DNA of 64,000 nucleotides from Patescibacteria group bacterium UBA6489. Its GTDB lineage: Bacteria > Patescibacteriota > Gracilibacteria > BD1-5 > UBA6164. This document shows positions 22,875-33,233 of this stretch, piece by piece. The position numbers were made by a program, and so were the translations under genes. The stretch covers positions 1 through 64,000 of the forward strand of contig DJMN01000019.1 of NCBI GenBank assembly GCA_002435385.1. The letters are read 5' to 3'. Every line of letters begins with the position of its first letter. Positions within the stretch are counted from its first letter, which is position 1. A model generated the notes under the pieces. It was not told the DNA's origin. It searched no databases and saw only the letters and a list, made by a program, of their open reading frames with translations.

Positions 22875-23873
22875 ATGGAAGAGATAACAATAGAAGTAAA
22901 GAATCTAAGTTGAATGTGAGATTTCTTAGATTCTTTTCTAATATCCTTGTACAATAATTATGATAAAAATGTGTATAGGTATAAAATAAAATGGATATAC
23001 CAAAAAGATTTTTCTGTTTTATACTATATGATAAAATATAATAAGGAATGAGATTATATTTGAAAACAATATATTGAAGTTGATTACAGTGAAAATATAG
23101 AATCTGAACTTTGATTCATAAAAGCAGATGAAGAAGACTATTCTATATATAAAAAAGAACTAATAAAAGAACAATTAGAAATTCTCAATGAATATAAATT
23201 TACTAATTATAGAGAAGTTGAAGAAAAGATAAATCCTGATATCTGATATAACTGATCTGCTTATTTCATTGATATTGAAATAACCTACTATATTAAGTTA
23301 TCAAAACCAAAATATAATGAATTTTTAAGAACTATTAAAAAACACTATATAGATTATATAGAACAAACAGATTATTACCATTCAAGAGTTATTGAAACAG
23401 TAAAAGAATATTTAGAAAATAAGATTAGTAAAAAGGGTAAAGTAATTATAGATCATAACACTTGTGTAAAATCTTGAATAGAAAAAAAACTATTTACAAA
23501 AGCTGTAATTTTATTACTTATAAGATGAGATATAAATATATTTCTATCAAATAATAATTATTTCATAAATAGATATAAATTAGAATTTGAATATCCTTTT
23601 TTAATATATTGAGAGAAAAAAATAAAATTAGGTGGTAATAAATTAAAATTATGTGATTTTGTTTTTAATCATGAAAAAAAGAGAAGTCCAAACAATTGGT
23701 GATATTTTGAGGTACAAATTACTTGAGCTACTACAAGTAATGAAGGTGAAGAAGAAAATGTAAAAGAAATAAAAAATTTAATAAAAAAGTTAAATATTGA
23801 TATCTCCAATATTTGAGCTAAGAATAAGGTAATTCATGAAAGTTCAATGTACATAATGTTAGAAAAAAAGTAA
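22875..23873 (+). CDS. hypothetical protein of the mobile region
   Basis: 332 residues, soluble, rich in Lys, Ile, Tyr and Glu. Not recognised. The C-terminal part has LCDFVFNHEKKR followed by WGYFEVQITGATTS, a D-x(n)-E-x-Q arrangement that could be a diverged nuclease core, but this is weak. UGA glycines are present throughout, including next to Phe and Tyr in the C-terminal strand. It is followed by a terminator, so it is probably transcribed alone. Confidence 0.55.
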
Positions 23874-23917
23874 GAAAGGAACCTAATCGGAACCTTTAAG
23901 TATATCTTCATAAATAT

Positions 23918-23966
23918 AATAAAATGCTGTATACAAATTTTTTGCTATAGCATTTTATTTTTTAAC
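23918..23966 (+). terminator. rho-independent terminator
   Basis: AATAAAATGC pairs with GCATTTTATT, extended by TATA/TATA with a two-base bulge, then a T run. It ends the transcript of the preceding hypothetical gene. Confidence 0.7.
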
Positions 23967-23992
23967 CTGCAGGTCATAAACATTATGTAATT

Positions 23993-24136
23993 ATGACAAG
24001 TAAAAAAATCCATAGTAAGATTAGATTACTAGAGAAATATAATTTAAATAAAGATATAAAGATAAAAATCATTAAAAATCTATATAAAATAGCCAATCTA
24101 AATTTTACTACTTACAAGAATAAACTATGAAAATAA
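23993..24136 (+). CDS. small basic protein upstream of the recombinase
   Basis: 47 residues, strongly basic (Lys-rich), predicted helical, one UGA glycine just before the last residue. It is 42 bases upstream of the recombinase. It may be a recombination directionality or excisionase-like factor, which are often small and basic, but nothing beyond size and position supports that. Confidence 0.4.
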
Positions 24137-25795
24137 AAAAGTTCTTGTATATTTATTTTATATTTTAATATATACTTTATGAATAAAACGGATAAAACAG
24201 CAATAATTTATTGTCGTGTTAGTACGACAAAACAAGAAAATCATGGTAGCAGTTTAGCTAATCAAGAGGAAGCTTGTAGAAGATACTGTAAAGAAAATTG
24301 ACTCCAGGTATTAAGAGTATTTAATGAAGCCTTTACATGAAAATCTATACTTAGACCTATTTTAACAGAATCAATAAAATATGCTAAAGAAAATAATGTA
24401 TCTCACTTTATAATCTTTGACATTGATAGATTTATGAGAAAGTGATTTGATGCCTATTCAGAAGTAAAAAAAGAACTAGAAACATATAATATAAAATTAA
24501 AAGATTGTAAAAATATTATATGAGATAATAGAACTGTAATAGAAAATGATATAATTGATATGAGTCAGTATCAATGGAATATAGAGAATTCAAGTGAAAT
24601 TGCTGAGGTTATGGTATCTACTCAGGCTAAGATGGAATGAAAAAAAATTTTACAAAGAACTATACCAAAAGAAATTTTATTAGAACAACAATGATATCAA
24701 GTGAGAGATACTAACTACTGATATCAGAATAAGAGAATTCCAACCCATGAGTGAAGAAAGACTATACAGGTAAAACACCCTATAGAATGAGATTTCGTAA
24801 TAGAAATGTTTGAGAAAAGAGCAGAGTGAATTATGTCAGACAAAGAAATAGTAAATAGGTTAGTACTAAAATGATGTAACCAAGAGAAGTAGAGGAAAGC
24901 CTATGAATGTAAAATATATGCAGGAACTTATAAAGAAGCCTGTATATGCTTGAGTAAAAAAAAGCAAATGGACTTGATATGAAGCTATAAAGACTCCTTA
25001 TGATTGATTAGTAAGTATAGAAACTTGGAATAAAGCAAACAGATGAAAGATAAAAATAATAGAACGAGAAGATTGAGAAGTACAAATAGTTTATAAGAAA
25101 AAAGATAAGGAAGATATCAATCCTATTATAGACAAAAGAAAAGACTATAATAGTGACTACCCTTATACTAAAGTTTTAAAGTGTCCTATATGTTGATGAA
25201 CACTAACTTGAAACAGAGCTAAATCAAGAAATTGAAGTTATCATTTTTACTATCAGTGTGTTTGAAAGAAGTGAGTAAAACATAAAACATATTCTATAAA
25301 GAAAGCAGAGGTAAATGAATATATAGAGAAATTCTTTGCTTCTATTAATATAGAAGATAGTATATTAGGTTTATTTAAAGAAATTAGCAAAGAAGTATAT
25401 AATGAGAGAAAAAGTGAAATCTCTGGTGATAAGGAATTATATATTGAAAAAATTAAGTGACTAAAAAAATTAAAAGAGAAAATTATTGATAACATAGAAA
25501 AGTTGATAGACTTCCCTATCCTACTAAAAGCTAAAAATGAAGAATTAGAAAATATAGAAAAAGAAGTCAAGGACTTAAAGTCTAAGTGTAATAATATAAA
25601 AGAAAACATAAATCTTAAGGACTTTCAAAAATACTCAATAAATGTTATCAAACACTTAGATAAATTGGTATTACAAAAGGAGAAACCTGATATAATAAAC
25701 CTAGCTTTTGATACAGTATTCAACACTAGAATTGTGTTTGAAAAAATAGAGTCTCAAACCACTTATAAGGAGTGACTATTGGCATTACAAAGCAA

Positions 25796-25823
25796 TAAAA
25801 AAAATTCATCAGATGATGAATTT
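25796..25823 (-). terminator. terminator of tRNA-Trp
   Basis: On the minus strand AAATTCATC pairs with GATGAATTT, then eight T. It starts about 15 bases past the CCA end of the tRNA and lies inside the recombinase reading frame. Confidence 0.75.
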
Positions 25824-25838
25824 CCTTCAGGTTCTAAA

Positions 25839-25913
25839 TGGCAGTCCCACAAGGAATCGAACCTTGAACGCAGGATTTGGAGTCCTGAATTATGACCGTT
25901 TAACTATGGGACT
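25839..25913 (-). tRNA. tRNA-Trp (anticodon CCA)
   Basis: 75 bases with encoded CCA. Acceptor AGTCCCA/TGGGACT; anticodon stem CAGGA/TCCTG with loop CTCCAAA, so the anticodon is CCA; T-arm with GGTTCGATTCC. It reads UGG only, as required when UGA means glycine. Its 3' end faces the serine recombinase gene, the usual place for an integrated element. Confidence 0.95.
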
Positions 25914-25939
25914 AAAAATTAAATTATACTCCCCTTCAT

Positions 25940-25976
25940 CCCCCCCTCCTTAATAAGGAGGGGGCTAGGGGGTGGT
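25940..25976. repeat. GC-rich palindromic intergenic repeat
   Basis: CCCCCCTCCTTAATAAGGAGGGGG followed by CTAGGGGGTGGTA. It is the inverted copy of the unit at 40078-40117 and related to the repeats flanking the RecG insert. It stands out sharply from the AT-rich background, sits between tRNA-Trp and the end of tsf, and may also serve as a terminator. Confidence 0.8.
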
Positions 25977-25977
25977 A

Positions 25978-26757
25978 TTATATATTAAATCTAAAGAAAT
26001 CCTCTAACATATCTTCTCCTCCAACAAAATCTTTTATTTTCTTACTTGGATCAACAACAAAAGCTTGTTCTAAAAGTGAAATTTCAGATTTGAATTTTCA
26101 CATTTTACCTTCAATGATTTTTAATAAAACATCATCTGGTTTATTAGCCATTTTAGGATCATTTTTCATAGTAGCAAGTTGAATTTCTTTTTCTTTTTCT
26201 ACAACATCATCACTTATATCGCTAGTTTTTAAATACTCTGGATTAGTAGCAGTTACGTGCATAGCAACTTGTTTTAATTTATCTGAGTCAGCTCATACTT
26301 TACCAACTACAACAGCAGCTAATTTTCCGTTAGAATGAACGTAAGTAGAAACAACTCCTCCTTCTATAACTTTAGCTTCTTTTATTTTAAGATTTTCACC
26401 AAGTTCTAAAACTTGTTCTTTTACATAGTCTTCCATTTCTTCTAGACTCTTCCCTGCTTTTAACATTTTTAAAAGTTCTGAAAGCATATCTTGAAATCAC
26501 TCTGATCTAGCTAAGAAATCTGTTTCACATTGAACTGAAACAATATAAGCTTTACCATCTTCTCCTTCTGCTTTGATATAACCTTCAAAAGTTTCTCTAT
26601 CTGCTTTTTTAGCAGCTTTTGCTAATCATTTTTTTCTAAGTTCTTCTATTGCTTTTTCCATGTCTCCGTCAGTAGCCATAAGTGCTTTTTTACACTCCAT
26701 CATTCCGATTCCTGTTCTTTCTCTAAGTTCTTTTACTTGAGATGCAGTTACTCCCAT
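25978..26757 (-). CDS. tsf: elongation factor Ts
   Basis: 259 residues. The N-terminal UBA-like domain and the EF-Tu contact motif are clear (LRERTGIGMMECKKAL at residues 11-26, then CETDFLARS at about residue 77). EF-Ts exchanges GDP for GTP on EF-Tu. The dimerisation core and the C-terminal module follow in normal order. Downstream of rpsB as in most bacteria, although a small membrane-protein gene separates the two here. Start ATG gives MGVTAS. Confidence 0.95.
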
Positions 26758-26855
26758 AAATAATTTGGTTAAATTATAAAATTATTTTTATGTTTTTATA
26801 AATATACTCTCTCCCCTACTCCTATTAATAGAGTAAAGGAGAAAAATATATTTTT

Positions 26856-27311
26856 TTATTTTGATTCTTCTTCTTTTTTTTCTTCACTAGTTTCCTCTTT
26901 TTTTTCTGTTTCTTCTGATTTTCAAGTTGCTTTTGATAACTTTTTCTTTACTTTTCATTCTATATCTTCTGGAAAGTTTTCTTTAAAGTTATCTTTTACT
27001 TTTTCTTCCATTTTATCAATGTACTCTAGATTTATATCTTCTCATGTATAAGCTTTATATCATAGATAAAGACTTAGAAGACCATAGATTGCTGCAATTA
27101 TAGCAGATATATCTAAGTGTAATACTGTAACAAGTACAAATCTAAGCAATACATAAATAACAAGTAGAGAAATACCATACTTTATGTGCTTCATTAATGC
27201 CTTTGATTTATTATCTTCAGCAAACAATAAAACAATAGCTACAGCTGGAACATATGCCAGAGTATGCTTGAATCTCTCATTTTTAGAAGGTTTATTTTCT
27301 TCGTTAGACAT
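26856..27311 (-). CDS. small membrane protein between rpsB and tsf
   Basis: 151 residues: a hydrophilic N-terminus, two to three hydrophobic segments (about 16-30, 45-65, 70-85) resembling the DUF4870/Tic20-like layout, then a long Lys/Glu-rich tail. Function unknown. It shares orientation with rpsB and tsf and is probably in their transcript. The charged tail resembles those appended to ribosomal proteins S1 and S2 in this window. Confidence 0.65.
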
Positions 27312-27375
27312 AGGGATATTTTTTATAAAAATAAATTACATACTTATAATAATTATATTTCTCTAAAAACCTATT

Positions 27376-28155
27376 TTATTTTTCTTCTTTTTTAATCTCA
27401 GCTTTTTTTACTGGTGCTTTTCTTTCTCCAGATACTTTTCTTTGAACTTGTTTTCTTAAAGTTGGTTTACCTTGTGGTTTAACTCATACTTTGAAAGCTG
27501 GTTTAATAGCGTTTGTTACATATTCTATAGATTTTACTGCATTTGTATTTGCTGGTATAACGTCTGTAAGAACAGATGGGTTACCATTTGAATTACATAT
27601 AGCAAAAACGTCTGCTTTCATTACATTTGCTTCTTTTACTGCTTGTTTTTCATAAACTCAGTCAACTACGAAAATTACCTCAGGTACTTTCTTCATAGTT
27701 TTCAATCATCTGAAAGCTTTATCTAATTTAGCTAACTCTAGAAGCTTAGCAGCTTTTTCTTTTTTTGTTAATACATCAAGTGCTCCTTTCTCAGAATCTC
27801 CTAGAAGTCTTAAGTAAGTAGCAATTCTTCCTCTGATTGTTTTAAAGTTTGTTAAAAGTCCTGGAATCCATTTTTCACAAACATAGTAATTTCCTGTTTC
27901 TTCAGCTAGTTTTATGAAACTATCTCTACCTTGAAGTTTTGTAGCAACAAATAATACTTTTTTACCTTCTGAAGTTAATTTTTCTATTTGTTTTTTAACA
28001 TCTTCTATTTTTTGAGCTGTTTTTAATAGGTTTATGATGTGAACTCAGTTTGTTGAACCATATATGTATGGTTTCATTTTTGGACTCCAATAGTTTGTTT
28101 TATTTCAAATATGAAGTAGATTATCAAACATTTCTTTTAATACTTGTTTTTCCAT
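27376..28155 (-). CDS. rpsB: 30S ribosomal protein S2
   Basis: 259 residues. Conserved blocks are HIGNKTNYWSPKMKPYIYG (with UGA as the first Gly), NLLKTAQKI, VATKLQG and NVMKADVFAICNSN. A basic C-terminal extension (KVSGERKAPVKKAEIKK) follows. S2 binds the 30S subunit with S1 and is needed for S1 docking; rpsA lies immediately upstream here. Confidence 0.95.
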
Positions 28156-28436
28156 TTTATCCTTATTTATAAATATAAATCAAAGCTATAATTCGATATA
28201 ATCGAACAGGAAAGCTTTTTTTCAGAAATTTCTGCTTTTATTGAGCTAAATTAGTTCTAATCCCTCCTCCTTCATTACATTTTGGGTACTCCCTTTGAAA
28301 AAGAGAGAAATCATAGATAAATTAATCTATAAATTCTGTTTTGTAGCCTCTTTCCCTAATGTTAGGGAAAAATTTTAGTTAGGGGTACAGATAACAAGTC
28401 ATTCAATAAAATTCACAAAAATATCTTACTTTAAAA
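28156..28436 (-). promoter_or_regulatory. rpsA-rpsB intergenic leader with hairpins
   Basis: About 280 bases. It holds a hairpin TTTCCCTAA/TTAGGGAAA (28351-28370) and a CAGAAATTTCTG palindrome (28213-28224). These may end the rpsA message and form the rpsB leader, where S2 autoregulation is known in other bacteria. No gene is seen. Confidence 0.4.
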
Positions 28437-29756
28437 TTATTTTGAAGCTTCTTCTTTTGTTTCAGCTTCTTTTTTTGTTGTTTTTTTAGCAGGTGCTTTT
28501 CTCTCTTCTTTTGTTTCGTCTTTTTTAGCTGCTGCTTTTTTAGCAGGTGCTTTCTTTTCAACTTCTGCATCTATTTTATCTTCTTCTGAAACAGCTTTTG
28601 GTGCTTTAGTTTCAGTATTTTTTGGTGCTTCTTGTAAAGCTTTTAGAGATAGACCGATTCTTTTCTTTTTAGGTTCAAAGTTGATAATTTTTGCTTCAAC
28701 TTCTTCTCCAACTTTTACATGGTCTCTTATATCTTTAACAACTCCGTGAGATATTTCAGATAAGTGGATAAGACCTTGAATACCTCCTGTTAAATCCATA
28801 AATGCTCAGAATTTTGCAATTCTTGATATTGGAGCTTTTATTGTATCGTTTAGTTTGTATTCTCTTGCTAGAACATCCCAAGGGTTTTCTTTTAGTCTCT
28901 TTATAGATAAAGATATCTTATCTGTATCTAGACCTATAACTTTAACTTTAACTTTCATTCAAACTTTAGCAAATTTTGAAGGATCGCTTACATGTCACCA
29001 ATCTATTTCAGAAACATGAACAAGTCCTTCTAATCCATCAAATGTAACAAATAGACCATATGATAGAATTCAACTTACTACTCATTCTACTATATCTCCT
29101 TCTTTTAATGTTTTTAAAGCTTTTCCTCTTTCTTCTTCTATTGCTGCTTTTTCAGAGAATATAATTTTCTTTCCTCCGTCATCAACATTTATAACTCTTA
29201 CCTTGAATGGTTCACCAATTAAACTGTTTAAATGCTCAAGTATCTTTTCTGGATCTGCTCCTTCAACTCTTGGATAATGTATAGGAGTAAGTTGTGAAAC
29301 TGGTATAAATCATTTTAATCCATCGATATCAACAAGTAGACCTCATTTGTTTGCTTCAACTGGTCTAACTGTAACAATTTCTCCTGAATCAAACCGTTTA
29401 CCAAGATTACTAAGACTTTTAATTTGATTTGCTCTTTTAAGAGATAGTATTAAAAGTCCTCTTTCTACAGAATCTCAAAGAACCATAACATCTATATCTT
29501 GTCATGGTTTTAAAGAATCTAGGTCTATAGTATTACCTAGTTCTTTACTTACTACTAATCATGTGAATTGATTATTTACATTTACAAGAATGTTTTTCTT
29601 TTCTATTTTGATTATACTTCAAGATATAATTTCTCCTTCTTTAGGATATTTGATTTCAGGTGATTCTTTAAACAAATCATCAAACATAGCTATATCTTTT
29701 TCAGCTATTGGAGCCTTTTTAATTACTTCGGTAGAAGCATCTTTTTTCACAGGCAT
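28437..29756 (-). CDS. rpsA: 30S ribosomal protein S1
   Basis: 439 residues with four S1/OB repeats. Clear examples are EGDIVEGVVSGILSYGLFV and VKVGEEVEAKIINFEPKKKRIGLSL. A Lys/Ala/Glu-rich tail (AKKAAAKKDETKEE) follows. S1 binds mRNA and helps unfold leaders. Four repeats instead of six is common outside Proteobacteria. It matters here because most genes in this window lack a Shine-Dalgarno sequence. Confidence 0.93.
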
Positions 29757-29898
29757 ACACTAAATAAATTAAAAAATAAAGTAATGGAAACCTTTCCAAT
29801 TTTAAATACTTTTTATAAGGCTTTAGGTATTTAAAATAACGAGGTTTCCTAGTACAAAAAATTAAGAAATAAAAAGATTTTATTTTATTTCTAAAAAA

Positions 29899-29976
29899 TG
29901 GGGTGCCCTAAGGGATTCGAACCCTCGACCTCCAGAGTCACAACCTGGCATTCTAACCAACTGAACTAAGGGCACC
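29899..29976 (-). tRNA. tRNA-His (anticodon GTG)
   Basis: 78 bases including the G at position -1 paired with C73, the identity element of tRNA-His, and an encoded CCA. Acceptor GTGCCCT/AGGGCAC; anticodon stem CCAGG/TCTGG with loop TTGTGAC; T-arm GGGTTCGAATCCC. Confidence 0.95.
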
Positions 29977-30085
29977 ATGAATGTATATTTGTATACAAAA
30001 ATTTACTCTCAAAATTGAAAGCAAAATGAGTATATTAAAAAGTTATGGAATGTCAAAAAAAAGTATGAAAACTTTACAAAAATAT
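29977..30085. other. AT-rich spacer
   Basis: Upstream of tRNA-His and of the plus-strand promoter-like site. No gene is seen between 29977 and 30329. Confidence 0.3.
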
Positions 30086-30113
30086 TTGACTTAATTATCT
30101 TTTTATGTATTAT
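30086..30113 (+). promoter_or_regulatory. sigma-70-like promoter
   Basis: TTGACT, a 16-base spacer, then TATTAT. It is about 215 bases ahead of the non-native small gene at 30330 and points at it. Confidence 0.4.
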
Positions 30114-30247
30114 GAAGATGTAGATATATATCTGCTTTTAATTTCATATTTATGGAAACCTTGGTTAAATCTATAAAATATTTAATTTAAGTGTTATTTA
30201 TCAATAATACACGATTAAAAGTAGATATTCTGTTTACTAACCAGTTA

Positions 30248-30302
30248 GTTAGAGTTACCAAAATGTTAATAATATATTTATTGATATCTTGGTAACCCTA
30301 AC
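30248..30302. repeat. 14-base inverted repeat ahead of a non-native gene
   Basis: GTTAGAGTTACCAA (30248-30261) and TTGGTAACCCTAAC (30289-30302) are complementary at 13 of 14 positions with a 27-base loop. It could be a leader hairpin, an operator or the edge of inserted DNA. Confidence 0.5.
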
Positions 30303-30329
30303 GATAAAAAAGAACTGGAGGTTCTAATA

Positions 30330-30566
30330 ATGACAATGACAGATAAACGGTCGAAGCACATGAGTGACGCCTTGGTGAACTTGGGAGTAATTGCACTAGT
30401 TGCAATAGCTCTATTCTTCACCAAAAGCCTTTGGGCTTTTATAGGCTTGATTTTTATGCCTGCTCTGAGAACAGCTAAAATCAAGACCTCATGCCCCAAA
30501 TGTGGATACGAATTCACTGCCGTCAAAAAGGAAAGTAAAGAAGACGAAGAAGACGAAGACAAGTAA
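30330..30566 (+). CDS. small membrane protein with zinc ribbon, probably of foreign origin
   Basis: 78 residues: one or two hydrophobic segments (about 17-50), then CPKCGYEF, half of a zinc ribbon, and an acidic tail. A strong Shine-Dalgarno (GGAGGT) lies upstream. All five glycines are GGN, none UGA; GC content and codon choice differ from neighbours (CGG, TCG, CAC). It stops at UAA and is followed by a GC-rich terminator. These traits match the genes at 59032-60171, and it is probably transferred from a standard-code bacterium. Function unknown. Confidence 0.65.
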   Translation: MTMTDKRSKHMSDALVNLGVIALVAIALFFTKSLWAFIGLIFMPALRTAKIKTSCPKCGYEFTAVKKESKEDEEDEDK

Positions 30567-30584
30567 CAGAATGCCTTTTCTGCT

Positions 30585-30615
30585 GAGGGGGATCAACTCC
30601 CCCTCTTTCTTTTTG
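30585..30615 (+). terminator. GC-rich rho-independent terminator
   Basis: GAGGGGG/CCCCCTC stem, short loop, then TTTCTTTTTG. It is much more GC-rich than native terminators in this window. Confidence 0.85.
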
Positions 30616-30640
30616 TTTAAAAATTTTACTAATATAGTAC

Positions 30641-30674
30641 AAAAAAAGGAAAGATTTTAAAATCTTTCCTTTAA
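30641..30674 (-). terminator. terminator after def
   Basis: A perfect palindrome GGAAAGATTTT/AAAATCTTTCC (30648-30669) with seven A on the low side, i.e. a T run for minus-strand transcripts. It ends the atp-def transcript. Confidence 0.8.
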
Positions 30675-30678
30675 AAGC

Positions 30679-31152
30679 TTAATCTTTAGCTATTTTATCT
30701 GTAAACAGTACTCCGTTTAAATGATCTATCTCGTGTTGAACGATTCTAGCATTTAGTCAGTTTAGTATAAGTGTTTTTTCTTTTCATTTCATATCTAAGA
30801 ACTTCAATTTTATTTCTGAGTATCTACAGACCTTTCCTTTTTCTCATGGTATACTTAGACATCATTCTTCATCAATTTCTGTTGTATCAGAGTGTTCCAT
30901 TATTTTAGGGTTTATCATCATTATTGTTGCATAACTCTCATCATCATCTTCTTTAAATAAACTAACTGCTATCATTCTTTTGTTTACTCATACTTGTGGT
31001 GCAGCTAATCATACTCAGTTGTTATCAGGATCTTTTAAATATTTAATCATATCCTTTCATAGTTTTAAATACTTTTTTACTTCAGAAGCTTCTACTTCTT
31101 CACTTATCTTTCTTAGTATTTCATTGTCTTTTCAGGTCTCTATTTTTAACAT
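30679..31152 (-). CDS. def: peptide deformylase
   Basis: 157 residues. The three metal-site motifs are present: GVWLAAPQVG (G-x-G-x-A-A-x-Q, with the second Gly replaced by Trp in this copy), EEGCLSIPG, and QHEIDHLNGVLF. It removes the formyl group from new proteins. It lies 11 bases after atpC and is probably co-transcribed with the ATP synthase operon. Confidence 0.93.
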
Positions 31153-31163
31153 AAACTATAAAC

Positions 31164-31595
31164 TTATTTTTTTAAATCTGCTAATTTTAACTGAGCTATA
31201 GATTTCATAAGTAGGTCTTCTGCTTCTATAAATTTAGCCATTTCCATTTTATTCTCAGTTGACTTGTATTTTTTCATTAATTCTAATGCTCTTTCTCTTG
31301 CTTCTTGTGCTCTATCTCTATCTACATCCTCCATATCTATAAGCATATCTGCTAAGACTTTTACATCAGAATCACTAACTTCTATAACTCAAGCTCAAAC
31401 AGCAAAATTTTCTTCTTGTGGGATATTATTTTGATCTTTGAACTTTATATAAAGAACACTTGGTTCAATAGAAGCTAGCAAAGGAGCATGATTATCTAAA
31501 ACTGTTATTTGTCATAAACTAGTTCTTAGTCTAACTGAAACAACTTTTTCAGAAGAAAATTTTTCTCAAGAAAATGATAATACTTTTAATTTCAT
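31164..31595 (-). CDS. atpC: ATP synthase epsilon subunit
   Basis: 143 residues. The N-terminal beta sandwich (TSLGQITVLDNHAPLLASI) and the C-terminal helical hairpin (RAQEARERALELMKKY) are typical. It couples the rotor to catalysis and can inhibit ATP hydrolysis. It is the last atp gene, 19 bases after atpD. Confidence 0.93.
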
Positions 31596-31614
31596 TTTAC
31601 TAATTTTTATTTAA

Positions 31615-33006
31615 TTATTTTTGATCTTTTTTATATGCATTTAGAACATCTTCTAAAGTGTTTTTATACATAAAGTATTTTTCTGGAATATCATCAACTT
31701 CTCATTTTATTATTTTTTTGAATCAAGAGATTGTATCTCATAATTTAGCATATACTCATGGAGTTCATGTAAATTGTTCTGCAACAAAGAATGGTTGAGA
31801 TAAGAATTTTTGAACTCTTCTTGCTCTTGCTACAGTTTTTTTATCTTCGTCTGATAATTCATCCATACCAAGGATTGCAATTATATCTTGTAATTCTTTG
31901 TATTTTTGAAGGATCATTTGTACTTCTCTTGTTACACTATAGTGTTCTTCTCAAACTATTGTTGGATCAAGTACTGTAGAAGTTGAATCAAGTGGATCTA
32001 CTGCTGGATATATACCAAGTTCTGCAATTGCTCTATCAAGTACAACTGTTGAATCAAGGTGAGCAAATGTAGTAGCTGGAGCTGGATCTGTAAGATCATC
32101 TGCTGGTACATATACTGCTTGTACAGAAGTAATTGATCAATCTTTTGTAGATGTAATTCTTTCTTGTAATCATCCCATGTCTGTAGCAAGTGTTGGTTGA
32201 TATCATACTGCTGAAGGTATTCTACCTAAAAGTGCTGAAATCTCAGAACCTGCTTGTGTAAATCTAAATATGTTATCAATAAATAGAAGTACATCTTTTT
32301 TCTCTCTATCTCTAAAGTGTTCTGCCATAGTTAATCATGTTAAGGCAACTCTTGCTCTAGGTCCTGGTGCTTCGTTCATTTGTCCAAACACCATAGCTGT
32401 TTTATCCATAACTCATGCATCTTTCATTTCGTGATATAGATCGTTTCATTCTCTTGATCTTTCTCATACTCATGCAAATACACTATAACCTCAGTGTCCT
32501 GATGCTATGTTGTGAATAAGTTCTTGCACGATAACTGTTTTACCTACTCATGCTCATCCAAAAAGTCATGCTTTTCATCATCTTAGCATTGGACAGATTA
32601 GGTCTACTACTTTTATACCTGTTTCAAATATTTCAGCTTTAGTTCCTAATTCTTTAAAATCTGGAGCTTTTCTATGAATTGGATCTTTGTATTTTGTTTC
32701 TGGAGCTGGTTGTTCATCAATAGGTTCTCATAAAACATTAAACATTCTACCTAAAACTTTCTCTCATACTGGAGCTCTGATAGGTGATTCTAATGCTTCT
32801 ACATCCATTCATCTTTTTAGTCATTCTACTTGTCACATGGCAATCGTTCTAACAACTCCATCTCATAATTGTTGTTGAACTTCTAAAATCACTTTTTCTC
32901 CATCTTTTTTTATTTCTAGAGCTTCATAAATAGATGGAATGTAACTATCCGTAAATTTTACATCAATTACAACTCAAACTATTTTTATAATTTTTCAAGT
33001 ATGCAT
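31615..33006 (-). CDS. atpD: ATP synthase beta subunit
   Basis: 463 residues, normal length. P-loop GGAGVGKT, of which two glycines are UGA codons, then VGERSREGNDLYHEM, a GIYPAVDPLDSTS block and DELSDEDKKTVARARR. Catalytic subunit of F1. It provides some of the cleanest proof of the UGA=Gly code, since these glycines cannot change. Confidence 0.97.
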
Positions 33007-33080
33007 AAGAATTTATTAATAATTAATAAATGATAATAAATAATGCTATTTAGAATTATTTATTATATACCTAATAATTA

Positions 33081-33215
33081 TTATTTACAACAACCTCATC
33101 AGCAACATCATCATTCTTTTTCAAAGGTGTTAGCTTCTTCACATTCAGGACATTTTCTTGGTTTACATCTAGATTCTTTTTCAAAACCACATTTAGAACA
33201 TTTATACATTGCCAT
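33081..33215 (-). CDS. tiny zinc-ribbon protein inside the atp operon
   Basis: 44 residues: MYKCSKCGFE at the start and KCPECEEANTFE form two C-x2-C knuckles of a rubredoxin-like zinc ribbon, followed by a Gly/Cys-rich end (GGCCGGGCCK) that is mostly UGA-coded. It sits 75 bases upstream of atpD. ATP synthase operons do not usually contain such a gene. A metal- or redox-sensing regulator or an assembly aid are possible. Confidence 0.65.
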
Positions 33216-33233
33216 AGTAAATATGTTAAGAAA

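Larger units (their letters stand above)
24179..25922 (+). pseudogene. large serine recombinase, frameshifted
   Basis: The first part (24179-24892) has the resolvase domain: IIYCRVSTTKQE (catalytic Ser), then FIIFDIDRFMRKG, and the recombinase domain start (VRDTNYGYQNKR). It hits UAG at 24890. The rest continues in the +1 frame (ATG at 24903): RGKPMNVKYMQEL, VYAGVKKSKW, then the zinc ribbon CPICGGTLTG ... YYQCVGKK and a coiled coil. One base around 24878-24882 restores a single protein of about 580 residues. The reading frame then runs on through the antisense of tRNA-Trp to UAA at 25920. UGA glycines are used throughout. It is either inactivated, a sequencing error, or expressed by frameshifting. 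Confidence 0.8.
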
